In this document: one piece after another, positions 24,227 through 32,043 of the stretch
Numbering within the stretch: position 1 is the first letter of the stretch
How the letters are laid out: each line of letters starts with the position of its first letter
Assembly: GCA_027019175.1 (NCBI GenBank)
Contig: JALUXB010000072.1
Span: forward strand, 1 to 35,940
Direction of reading: 5' to 3'
DNA length: 35,940 bases
DNA from: Sulfurovum sp.
GTDB taxonomy: Bacteria > Campylobacterota > Campylobacteria > Campylobacterales > Sulfurovaceae
Notes under the pieces: model-generated
Told to the model about the DNA's origin: nothing
The model's database searches: none
What the model saw: only the letters and a program-made list of their open reading frames with translations
Translations under genes and position numbers: made by a program

Positions 24227-25150
24227 TCAGCTTCCCTTTCCAAAACGGAAACTTCGAAGCTTTGCCGAACGGCTGCGCGGATTACGCTTCAGCTCTTCTT
24301 TGGAAGCGGTGACCGGTTTTCGCGAAAGCGGTTTTCCAAGGGCATGGTTTCCTCCGCAGGTGCAACGCATTGCCTGCGGATCGCATATACATCCGGTAGA
24401 CCACTTTTTAAAACGTTTTTTCACAAGACGGTCTTCGAGAGAATGGAAGGTAATGAGCGATACTACTTCCCCCTCAAAATGTTTTGCTTCAATGGCATCC
24501 AACAGCCCTTCGATCTCACCAAGTTCATTATTTACTTCAATACGGATCGCCTGAAAAGGGAGGGTCGAGGGGTGTATCTTGCCTCCTTTGGGCATCACTG
24601 TTTCAATGATACTACTCAACTCTCTGGCACTCTCAACAGGCTTTTTTGCACGTGCATCCACAATAGCTGCTGCCAATCTTCGGTAGGAACGTACCTCGCC
24701 ATATGCGTCAAAAATATACTCGAGCTTCTCTTTAGGATACGTGTTGACCACCTCATAGGCACTCAGCGGGGCAGAGGCATCCATACGCATATCAAGTGTT
24801 TGCGCATCAAAGGCAAAACCGCGCTCTTTTTTGTCAAGCTGCAGAGAAGAGACGCCAAAATCGGCCAGCAATGCGGTAACAGGAGCTTCTTCAAGGGTAG
24901 GAATTACCGTTGCAAAGGTACCTTTGTAAAGTGTACTCCTCTCTGCAAAAGATGCAAGCCGCTTTTTTGAAAAAGCCAATGCTTCCTCATCACGGTCAAT
25001 ACCTATATGCTTTAAATGCGGATAGCGCCCCAGCACTTCACTGCTGTGCCCGGCATACCCCAGAGTACAGTCGACAAAATATCCCTCCGGCACTCCTTCA
25101 AAACTTTCAAGTACTTCTTCAAGCAGTACCGGTATATGCGGACTTTCCAC
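24227..25150 (-). CDS. rsmH: 16S rRNA (cytosine1402-N4)-methyltransferase
   Basis: SAM-dependent methyltransferase of 307 residues that modifies C1402 in the decoding centre of 16S rRNA. The N-terminus reads HIPVLLEEVLESF, followed by the SAM-binding FVDCTLGYAGHSSEVL. Later blocks are LLADFGVSSLQLDKKERGF, QAIRIEVNNELGEIE and ITFHSLEDRLVKKRF, all typical. A C-terminal segment with CICDPQAMRCTCGG holds several cysteines, as in some relatives. The start is a GTG at 25150. It heads the rsmH-ftsL-RND unit. In C. jejuni, as I recall, it neighbours the PpiD-like gene and ftsA; here four genes lie between. Confidence 0.96.
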   Translation of the reverse strand: MESPHIPVLLEEVLESFEGVPEGYFVDCTLGYAGHSSEVLGRYPHLKHIGIDRDEEALAFSKKRLASFAERSTLYKGTFATVIPTLEEAPVTALLADFGVSSLQLDKKERGFAFDAQTLDMRMDASAPLSAYEVVNTYPKEKLEYIFDAYGEVRSYRRLAAAIVDARAKKPVESARELSSIIETVMPKGGKIHPSTLPFQAIRIEVNNELGEIEGLLDAIEAKHFEGEVVSLITFHSLEDRLVKKRFKKWSTGCICDPQAMRCTCGGNHALGKPLSRKPVTASKEELKRNPRSRSAKLRSFRFGKGS

Positions 25151-25270
25151 CTATCTTCCCTTCATCTCTATAGCGCCTGTATCTTTATCCGACTACAAAC
25201 GAAAATGGCATTGTGAGGGCGACCAAAGGAAGTGCCTGTGGTACACAACACCCCACACCATTATTTCCAA

Positions 25271-25303
25271 AATTTCTAATTTCTAATTTCTAATTTCTAA
25301 TTT
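25271..25303. repeat. Tandem AATTTCT heptamer repeat (four copies plus a partial)
   Basis: Four perfect AATTTCT units and a final AATTT lie seven bases before a TATAAT box at 25310-25315. A short relative of the same repeat occurs at the end of bioA. The repeat could act as an AT-rich upstream promoter element, since Campylobacterota promoters often lack a -35 box and show periodic T tracts there. Confidence 0.7.
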
Positions 25304-25309
25304 AACCGT

Positions 25310-25315
25310 TATAAT
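25310..25315 (+). promoter_or_regulatory. -10 box of the pseudo-aldolase gene
   Basis: TATAAT, 32 bases before the ATG at 25348, directly downstream of the heptamer repeat. Confidence 0.6.
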
Positions 25316-25347
25316 AGCAAAATAATCCTAACAAAGGTTGCCCCGGT

Positions 25348-25920
25348 ATGGACAAGCATCTCATTGAAGATATACAGCGTATTTCCCACTCCCTGTTTGA
25401 AAAAAACTTCTTCGGCGTCTTTCACGGTTCCATCTCAGCCAGGGTCACGGCCAACGGCTTTATCATCAACTCCAAAGACACCATACTCAACAAGGTGACA
25501 GAAGAGTCCCTTGTCCGGCTCGACTGCCAAAAACGTGACTACCGATGGAGTCTTGCCAACAGTGACGTGCATATTCATGAACACATTTACGAAAGCATCC
25601 CCAACGCCAAATATGTCAGCTACACCATGCCGCCCTATGCTACCGCCTTCTCTCTTCGCCATGGAAAAGTCTCGCCGCAGGACTATTACGGCAAGCAGAT
25701 ACTTGGGGAAGTCATTGTTTACGACCCTAAAAACTTTGATGACTGGATTGAACGTGCCCCTTACGAAGTCTCACGCTTTTTTCTCAAAAATGATGCCCAT
25801 CTTCTGCTAATCAAAGGATTTGGCCTGATCGCCTATGACAGAGACATCACCGAAATGGCCAAAAAGATCGCCATACTGGAAAACTCATGCAGACTGATTG
25901 CACTAAGCAATAACCTTTAA
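25348..25920 (+). CDS. Class II aldolase/adducin-fold protein lacking metal-binding histidines
   Basis: A 190-residue cytoplasmic protein with the class II aldolase/adducin fold: SISARVTANGFIINSKDTIL near the start, HIHEHIYESIPNAKYVSYTM in the middle, and HLLLIKGFGLIAYDRDITEM near the end. Active members use a zinc site from His-x-His in 'VVHTHSP' and a third His in 'NHG'. Here these places read VSYTMPP and IKGFG, so all three ligands are replaced by Tyr, Met and Phe. An aldolase or epimerase reaction is therefore unlikely, and a binding or structural role, as in adducin, is possible. The HIHEH cluster lies earlier than the normal site. The ribosome site (AAAGG) is weak and 11 bases from the ATG. 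Confidence 0.82.
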   Translation: MDKHLIEDIQRISHSLFEKNFFGVFHGSISARVTANGFIINSKDTILNKVTEESLVRLDCQKRDYRWSLANSDVHIHEHIYESIPNAKYVSYTMPPYATAFSLRHGKVSPQDYYGKQILGEVIVYDPKNFDDWIERAPYEVSRFFLKNDAHLLLIKGFGLIAYDRDITEMAKKIAILENSCRLIALSNNL

Positions 25921-26015
25921 TTAATTCATAAATTTATTTTTAATTAAGTATTTTCCCGTTACACTTTTCTGACGATAAAATAAAAACATATTATCGTTTA
26001 CAGGAGGGAGTATTC

Positions 26016-26372
26016 ATGGATACAAAAAATATGATCGAAACCATTAAAGCAAAATTTGAAATGATTCAAGTGGCAGTGGGGAAAGACTTAAATATTGATG
26101 ACCTCAGCCAAACCAGATATCTGCGTGCTGTCATCGATGCAACTGAACATGCCTATGTCCACCTCAACGACAGCATTTGTGAAAGCCTCTACATGTGCAA
26201 GGAATGTGCCCAAAAACGTGACCTGCTCATGCACTATCTGACAATGCTCGATGATATTGACGAAGGGATGATACTGAAACCGGAAACGGTACAGGAACTA
26301 TCACGTTACCCGGAAGAAATTGCAAACGTGATTGAACGTATTGACAATGTTCTTGCTACCCATTACGCATAA
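26016..26372 (+). CDS. Small helical protein of unknown function
   Basis: I do not recognise this 118-residue protein. It is predicted mostly helical, soluble and acidic, with no signal peptide or membrane segment. Cys appears in the middle as CESLYMCKECAQKRD, so a CxxC pair is present and a metal or redox site cannot be excluded. The ATG follows a very strong ribosome site (AGGAGG at 26002-26007), suggesting high expression. It lies 95 bases after the pseudo-aldolase gene and 96 bases before the Sel1-repeat gene, all on the plus strand. Confidence 0.65.
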   Translation: MDTKNMIETIKAKFEMIQVAVGKDLNIDDLSQTRYLRAVIDATEHAYVHLNDSICESLYMCKECAQKRDLLMHYLTMLDDIDEGMILKPETVQELSRYPEEIANVIERIDNVLATHYA

Positions 26373-26428
26373 ACTGACAGAGGACAAAACCGGCATCATG
26401 CTGACAGGAGGGTAAAGCAAAGTTTCGT

Positions 26429-26434
26429 TATACT
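26429..26434 (+). promoter_or_regulatory. -10 box of the Sel1-repeat gene
   Basis: TATACT, 34 bases before the ATG at 26469. Confidence 0.5.
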
Positions 26435-26468
26435 TTTTCCATCTACATACATTCTTCAGGACAAGCCT

Positions 26469-27743
26469 ATGAACCAGACCCAAAAACGTTTAAGTATTAT
26501 CAAGCTTGCCATCTCTATTGGAGACAAGGAAACCATACAGCTTCAAATGCTGAAACTCGCTCCTCTGAAGACCGATAGAAAAATCCAGGAAATTCTACAT
26601 GGGCTGCAGGCAGAGAACTATGCCCAGACACTCCCTTTGATCACAGAATATATCGAAACCCCTCCTGAAACTATTTTACAGCGTACCATTCAAGATGAGA
26701 TACAGACACCTGAAGAAGACGAAGCCATTATTGAGGAGTTCGACCTCTTCAGAATACCGGTAAAAGAGACACCAAAACAGGCCAATGAAATCGTTAACAT
26801 TGAAGCGTTTGAGGACAATACAGATACCCTTGATATACCTTTGCCAGAAAAAGAAGAAAAGATCGATTACGATTCCCTGCTGAATCTTCAAAGTGATGAT
26901 ATTCTACAGGGCAATATTTACATTCAACAGACACGGCTTGCAGAAGGGGAGGATGATTTCTTTGAAAACAGAAATGAAACAGAGAACTTCAACTACACAG
27001 AAGTGATTGAAAAAGATGATTTTTTTCATAACGAATCAGCTTTTCCGGATCCGCTGCCTGAGGAGAGTGATGATACACAGACAGATGACAAGGTTGAGAG
27101 TGAGCACGCCGACTTCGAAAATCCGACAGTACCGGAATCGGTCGTTCCAGACGGGGAGCACTCCAAAGCAGAACCTATTGAAAATCAAGAGACAAGTGAC
27201 GCGGTAACATATTACGATCCGCTCCCCTATATCGACCAAAAATTCAAAAATATGCTCACACAGTATCCGCCGGTTGAACTTCCGTCACGCTCTTATGACT
27301 CGGTTAATACATGGCTGCAGAAAATCGCTGCGGAAGGCTACACAGAAGCGGAAATTGAAGCACTGATAGAAACGATCATGCAACGCAGCAAAGAGGGAGA
27401 GAAAGCCGAAGCTGCACAACTGCTGCTTATCGCTGCTGCCACCCATTCCCCCTATGCCCAGTTCATACTCGCACGTGCTCTCTTTAAAGGAGATATACTC
27501 GAACAGAATCTCCCTGAAGCATTTACCCTCATCAACCGTATGGCAATGGATGACGATTACCCCGAAGCCATCTGTGACCTTGCACAGCTCTATGAGCATG
27601 GTATCGGGGTAGAAGCGGATGAGGAACGTGCCCAGGCACTCTACAAAGAAGCGATGGAACGCGGCATCAAACGTGCCAAAGCACACTACGAACGTCTCAG
27701 CAAAGCCAATAAAGGATTCCTTGGAAAGCTGTTTGGAAAATAG
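26469..27743 (+). CDS. Sel1-repeat (TPR-like) protein with long acidic linker
   Basis: A 424-residue protein with no signal peptide. Residues 1-60 are helical. A long acidic, low-complexity region (about 65-255) is rich in Glu and Asp and contains EEDEAIIEEFDLF. The C-terminal third (about 285-424) carries Sel1-type helical repeats: EKAEAAQLLLIAAATHSPYA, ARALFKGDILEQNLPEAFTL and CDLAQLYEHGIGVEADEERA. Such repeats bind partner proteins. The tail is basic (KANKGFLGKLFGK). A partner or pathway cannot be read from the sequence; the position just before bioA is convergent and gives no hint. It could be a scaffold in the envelope or cell-division network given nearby ftsA/ftsZ, but that is a guess. 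Confidence 0.75.
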   Translation: MNQTQKRLSIIKLAISIGDKETIQLQMLKLAPLKTDRKIQEILHGLQAENYAQTLPLITEYIETPPETILQRTIQDEIQTPEEDEAIIEEFDLFRIPVKETPKQANEIVNIEAFEDNTDTLDIPLPEKEEKIDYDSLLNLQSDDILQGNIYIQQTRLAEGEDDFFENRNETENFNYTEVIEKDDFFHNESAFPDPLPEESDDTQTDDKVESEHADFENPTVPESVVPDGEHSKAEPIENQETSDAVTYYDPLPYIDQKFKNMLTQYPPVELPSRSYDSVNTWLQKIAAEGYTEAEIEALIETIMQRSKEGEKAEAAQLLLIAAATHSPYAQFILARALFKGDILEQNLPEAFTLINRMAMDDDYPEAICDLAQLYEHGIGVEADEERAQALYKEAMERGIKRAKAHYERLSKANKGFLGKLFGK

Positions 27744-27766
27744 CCTTTCCCTTCCCATTCCATTTT

Positions 27767-29080
27767 TTAATTTCTAATTTCTAATTTTTTAATGCCTTCA
27801 TAGGCGACATCCATCATCGTATCGATCTCTTGCTTGGTAATAACATAGGGGGGCATAAAATAGACAACCGCCCCAAGCGGACGCAGCAGCACACCATGCT
27901 CAAGCCCGTAACGGTACACTTCCAGGCCAATACGTTCACGGGGGTCATAGCCTTTCAGCTCTACTGCGGCGACCATACCCTGTTGACGTACAGAAGCAAC
28001 ATTGTCGAGCTTCTTGAAACGTTCAAGTTTTTGTGCGATATAGCGTGACTTTTCTCTGTTTGCTTCAATCACATTATCCTTTTCAAAAAGCTCCAGTGTC
28101 GCCAGTGCCGCACTGCAGGCAAGCGGGTTCCCTGTATAGCTGTGAGAATGCAAAAAAGCTTTGTACTCATTATAGTCACAGTAAAACGCACTGTAAACCT
28201 CATTAGTGGTCATCACTACCGAGAGCGGCAGATAACCACCTGTCAACCCCTTGGAAAGCGTCATGAAGTCAGGTGATATACCGGCATGTTCACAGGCGAA
28301 CATTTCGCCGGTACGCCCAAACCCTGTCATGATCTCATCGGCAATGAGGTGCACGTCATACTGTTGTGTCAACCGTCTCGCACCGACAAGATAGTCAGGG
28401 TGGTACATATGCATGCTGCCCGCCCCCTGGATCAGCGGTTCAATGATAAATGCTGCAATCTCACCGGCACGAGCCTCAAGCATTGTTTCAAGTGCTTTCA
28501 ACGCCTCTTTGGCAGCTTCAGGAGTCTGATCTTTCGGAACAGGCACCTGCACATTCGCTATCAAAAGCGGTTCGTAAGTCTCTTTGTAAAGCGCTACATC
28601 ACCCACGGAGAGCGCACCTATGGTCTCTCCGTGATAGGAGTTTGTCAACGAGAGAAAGAGTGATTTGTTTTTGCCGTTGTTGCGGTGACAATGATAACTC
28701 ATCTTCAGTGCAGCCTCGATCGCACTCGATCCGTTGTCAACATAGAAAACTTTCTGAAGTGTTTCCGGTGTCACAGCAACCAGTCTGTGTGCAAGTTCAA
28801 TGGCAGGTTCATGGGTAAACCCTGCCAGCAGTACATGTTCGAGTGTGTCAACCTGCTCCTTGATCCTGTTGTTGATATAGGGGTTTGCATGCCCGAAAAG
28901 GTTGACCCACCATGAGCTGATCGCATCGATATAGGCATTGCCTTCAAAATCATAAAGCCATACCCCTTTCCCCGATTTGACCGGGATAAGAGGCAGGCTT
29001 TCATGGTCTTTCATCTGGGTACAGGGATGCCAGATCACTTCAAGGTCTCTGTTCATCATTTCTATGTTACGGCTGTTCAC
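27767..29080 (-). CDS. bioA: Adenosylmethionine-8-amino-7-oxononanoate aminotransferase
   Basis: PLP enzyme of biotin synthesis that makes diaminopelargonate from the keto-acid KAPA using S-adenosylmethionine as amino donor. The N-terminus has VIWHPCTQMKDHESLPLIPV, then SSWWVNLFGHANPYIN, the phosphate-binding DNGSSAIEAALKM, the Asp in LIADEIMTGFGRTGEMF and the PLP lysine in MTLSKGLTGGYLPLS. I place the start at a GTG at 29080, nine bases after AAGGA; a TTG at 29101 or the ATGs at 29059 and 29056 are alternatives. No other bio gene adjoins it. The last residues (KKLEIRN) are encoded by the AT heptamer repeat. A palindrome at its promoter could be an operator. Confidence 0.94.
   Translation of the reverse strand: MNSRNIEMMNRDLEVIWHPCTQMKDHESLPLIPVKSGKGVWLYDFEGNAYIDAISSWWVNLFGHANPYINNRIKEQVDTLEHVLLAGFTHEPAIELAHRLVAVTPETLQKVFYVDNGSSAIEAALKMSYHCHRNNGKNKSLFLSLTNSYHGETIGALSVGDVALYKETYEPLLIANVQVPVPKDQTPEAAKEALKALETMLEARAGEIAAFIIEPLIQGAGSMHMYHPDYLVGARRLTQQYDVHLIADEIMTGFGRTGEMFACEHAGISPDFMTLSKGLTGGYLPLSVVMTTNEVYSAFYCDYNEYKAFLHSHSYTGNPLACSAALATLELFEKDNVIEANREKSRYIAQKLERFKKLDNVASVRQQGMVAAVELKGYDPRERIGLEVYRYGLEHGVLLRPLGAVVYFMPPYVITKQEIDTMMDVAYEGIKKLEIRN
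27769..27787. repeat. AATTTCT heptamer repeat forming the end of bioA
   Basis: Two AATTTCT units plus AATTT. On the minus strand they read AGAAATT repeats, which supply the last four codons and part of the stop of bioA. Same motif as at 25271-25303. Confidence 0.6.
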
Positions 29081-29122
29081 TACGGAATATCCTTTTTTCA
29101 ATTGGTATTAACCACAAGTTGA

Positions 29123-29145
29123 CTAAAATATTATACAAATTTTAG
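29123..29145. promoter_or_regulatory. Palindrome over the bioA -10 box, candidate operator
   Basis: CTAAAAT at 29123-29129 and ATTTTAG at 29139-29145 form a perfect 7-bp inverted repeat with a 9-base centre. The centre holds the minus-strand TATAAT (29130-29135). It lies between divergent bioA and the PpiD-like gene. It does not match the known BirA operator; the binding protein is unknown. Confidence 0.45.
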
Positions 29146-29165
29146 CATAGAAGGCAGATAAAAAA

Positions 29166-30641
29166 ATGATAAGTTGGATGCAGAAACACAACCGATATCT
29201 TGTATGGACCATCTGGATCGCGACCATCGCGTTCATTGGTGCCGGTTTCGTAGGCTGGGGAAGCTATAACTTCGGCGGGAAAGCAGGCAATGTGGCAAAA
29301 GTCGGTGACATTGAAATCACACAGGCAAAACTCAACCAGGCCTATAGCGACCTGTATGCCCGTTACAACGAAATGTTCAAAGGGCAGTTTGACGAGAAGA
29401 AGGCAAAAGAGATGGGTCTGGTACAGCAAGCTTTTGCCACACTTGAAACGCAGGCGAGACTGCTCAACTATGCCAAGACACTCGGTGTCATTGTCTCTGA
29501 CGATGAACTTGCCCATACACTGGAATCGATCAAGGCATTTCAAAAAAACGGCAAATTTGACCGCAGCATTTACAACATGTTCCTCAAAAACCGCCGCATG
29601 AAAGCCAAAGATTTCGAAGCACGTTTGAGAGACGAGCTGACCATCAACAAGCTTCTGACACTCCTTAACGTTGAAAGTCTTCCGCTTGAAGAGGAAACCA
29701 TCGGCTCGGCACTGAATGTCGCTGACAAGTTCAAATATGAAGTTCTTTCGCTTGACGATGTCAATCCGGCACTTGACGAAGACAAACTGAAAGCATTCTG
29801 GGAAGCACACAAAACCGAATTCAAAACGCCGAAAAAGTATAACCTCTCCCTGCTCTGGACCGACAGCAGCAACACACCGGTAGACGAAAAAGAGCTCAAA
29901 ACATTCTTCGATACCAACAGTTTCAACTACATTGACCAAAGCGGCAAACAGCTGACCTTCGAGGAAGCAAAAGACAAGGTTGAAAAAGACCTCAAAATCA
30001 AAAAAACGAAAAAGACGGCACAGCGTGCCTACATTGCCTTCAAAAAAGGCAAACAGGATGCTGACGAAAGCGTGACACTGCCCCTGAACGACCCTACGCT
30101 CTCAAAAGATATCTGGGGTGAGATTCAGCAGCATGATGCAGGTACCATTCTCAAACCGAAAGTTGTCAACAGCAAATACGTTACGGTAAAGATAGAAAAA
30201 GTCATTGAACCCAAAGTCATGACCTTTGAAGAAGCCAAGCCCCTTGTGGCAAAACTTTATGAAACCGATGCCAAACAAAAAGCGCTGGCAGCGCTGGCAG
30301 AGGAGAAACTGAAATCCATTGCCGACAGTAATGCGACCGTTTCCGATTTTGTCACTTTGAGTGACGCTGACAACCTGAAAGGGTTAAATTCACAGGAAAG
30401 TTTACAATTTTTACAAAAACTCTTTACATCTTTAGAAGAAAAGGGTATTATTAGGCTATCAAATAAAGTTGTAGTCTACGACATTATGGCGCAAAAGCAC
30501 CTCTCTCCTGATACAAACCTCACGGAACGTGTCAAGGAAACTGTCAATACAATCAAACCGAGGGTCTTCGAATCCAACCTTATTCAGGTTCTGGCCAAGA
30601 AGTATCCGACTGAAGTCTATGTGGGAGGACTCAAGAATTGA
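29166..30641 (+). CDS. PpiD/SurA-like periplasmic chaperone
   Basis: A 491-residue protein anchored by one N-terminal helix (about 11-33, YLVWTIWIATIAFIGAGFVG), with the rest periplasmic. Residues about 40-170 match the SurA_N/PpiD chaperone domain (KVGDIEITQAKLNQAYSDLY). The remainder is charged and helical. I do not find a clear parvulin core with its catalytic pattern in residues 215-340, so it may be a chaperone without isomerase activity. In C. jejuni, as I recall, a similar gene precedes ftsA and ftsZ, as here. The stop codon overlaps the ftsA start, so the three are probably one operon. It helps outer-membrane proteins mature. Confidence 0.85.
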   Translation: MISWMQKHNRYLVWTIWIATIAFIGAGFVGWGSYNFGGKAGNVAKVGDIEITQAKLNQAYSDLYARYNEMFKGQFDEKKAKEMGLVQQAFATLETQARLLNYAKTLGVIVSDDELAHTLESIKAFQKNGKFDRSIYNMFLKNRRMKAKDFEARLRDELTINKLLTLLNVESLPLEEETIGSALNVADKFKYEVLSLDDVNPALDEDKLKAFWEAHKTEFKTPKKYNLSLLWTDSSNTPVDEKELKTFFDTNSFNYIDQSGKQLTFEEAKDKVEKDLKIKKTKKTAQRAYIAFKKGKQDADESVTLPLNDPTLSKDIWGEIQQHDAGTILKPKVVNSKYVTVKIEKVIEPKVMTFEEAKPLVAKLYETDAKQKALAALAEEKLKSIADSNATVSDFVTLSDADNLKGLNSQESLQFLQKLFTSLEEKGIIRLSNKVVVYDIMAQKHLSPDTNLTERVKETVNTIKPRVFESNLIQVLAKKYPTEVYVGGLKN

Positions 30642-32017
30642 GTGATACAGTTTTAGCGATCGATATCGGTTCTACGAAGGTCTGTGCGATCATTGCAGAA
30701 ATCGATAACGGCAAGGTTCAGATACTGGGCCACGGTATCACCAAATCCCAGGGTATCAAAAAAGGTGCCATCACCAATATTGAACTGGCTTCCAAATCCA
30801 TCAAGAAAGCTGTCAGTGATGCAAAACGCATTGCAGGCAGCAATATTACCTCTGCAACTGTTTCCATCTCCAATGCCTATGCCAAGAGCCTTAATTCTAC
30901 AGGTATTGTCAATATTCCCCATAAAGACATCTCCATCAAGGAGATCAACCGTGTCATGCAGACAGCGCTCTATAATGCCAACGTGCCCAATGAATATGAA
31001 GTGATTCACGTACTTCCCTACAACTTCAGGGTAGACGACCAGGATTTCATTGAAGATCCGTTTGGTATGAATGCCAGCCGTATGGAAGTCGATGTCAACA
31101 TCATCATGACACAGAAATCCAACCTTTCCAACCTTAAAAAAGCGGTACGCTCTGCCGGCATTGAAATTGACGGGATCGTTCTCAGCGGTTACGCATCGGC
31201 TATCGCTGTGATGGGTGACGATGAGAAAGAACTGGGTGTCGCGGTTATCGACCTTGGCGGACAGACCAGCAACCTTGTCATTCATGTAGGCAACTCCATC
31301 CGATACAACGACTTCCTCGGTGTAGGTTCCAACCATATCACCAATGACCTTTCCATGGCACTGCATACACCGTTACAGATTGCCGAAAGTGTCAAGATCC
31401 GTCACGGGAACCTGATCGAAACAAGCAACGAAGTGATCGAGCTGCCTATCATCGGTGATGAAGAGAACCGAAATGGTGTCTCTTTGGAAATTGTCCACTC
31501 TGTCATTTTTGCCCGTGTCGAAGAAGCATTGATGATCCTTGCAAAATCACTGGATAAATCCGCGCTCAAAGAACAGATCGGTGCAGGTATCATACTAACG
31601 GGCGGCATGACCAAACTCAAAGGCATCCGTGAACTTGCACAATCCATCTTCCCTGCCATGCCGGTACGTATCGGCAGACCACAGGAGGTTGAGGGGATGT
31701 TTGAAGAGCTTAAGGATCCCGCATTCTCCACAGTTGTGGGTCTGCTGCTCTACAGGGCCGGAAAACATACACAGTATGAGATCAATTTCAATAATGAAAT
31801 GCTCCACTCGAAAGCAGAACATACCGATGATCTCGAGGACATACGTCTTCAACAGCCCGACCAGCGTAAAGAAGAGCCGGCTCCTGCTCCCAAAAGGAAG
31901 GAACAGGCAAATGAAGAGAAACCGGAAACAATCGTATTTGATGACCTGCCCGATCCCAATGCGGAGAAAAGCAGTGCTTTCAAAAAGATTGCCAACTGGG
32001 CCAAACAGTTATTTTAA
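30638..32017 (+). CDS. ftsA: Cell-division protein FtsA
   Basis: Actin-like ATPase that tethers FtsZ to the membrane. Phosphate-binding motif VLAIDIGSTKVCAII at the N-terminus, second motif VAVIDLGGQTSNLVIH, and the adenosine motif IILTGGMTKLKGI near residue 315. Residues 380-440 are a Glu/Lys/Pro-rich linker, and the last 15 (SAFKKIANWAKQLF) are an amphipathic membrane-binding helix. The only suitable start is a TTG at 30638 that overlaps the PpiD stop as TTGA, with GGAGG nine bases upstream. This should couple its translation to the chaperone and keep FtsA low. Length of 459 residues is slightly long because of the linker. Confidence 0.97.
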   Translation: MSDTVLAIDIGSTKVCAIIAEIDNGKVQILGHGITKSQGIKKGAITNIELASKSIKKAVSDAKRIAGSNITSATVSISNAYAKSLNSTGIVNIPHKDISIKEINRVMQTALYNANVPNEYEVIHVLPYNFRVDDQDFIEDPFGMNASRMEVDVNIIMTQKSNLSNLKKAVRSAGIEIDGIVLSGYASAIAVMGDDEKELGVAVIDLGGQTSNLVIHVGNSIRYNDFLGVGSNHITNDLSMALHTPLQIAESVKIRHGNLIETSNEVIELPIIGDEENRNGVSLEIVHSVIFARVEEALMILAKSLDKSALKEQIGAGIILTGGMTKLKGIRELAQSIFPAMPVRIGRPQEVEGMFEELKDPAFSTVVGLLLYRAGKHTQYEINFNNEMLHSKAEHTDDLEDIRLQQPDQRKEEPAPAPKRKEQANEEKPETIVFDDLPDPNAEKSSAFKKIANWAKQLF

Positions 32018-32043
32018 GATACAACACTAAAAAGGGGGAAGAA

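Noticed and set aside
25262..25303. A CRISPR-like array
   Set aside because: The units are 7 bases, directly tandem and without spacers, so this is a simple tandem repeat.
29142..29939. A 265-residue open frame on the minus strand inside the PpiD-like gene
   Set aside because: Cys- and Phe-rich composition with no domain, fully antisense to a gene with a clear signal anchor and chaperone domain.
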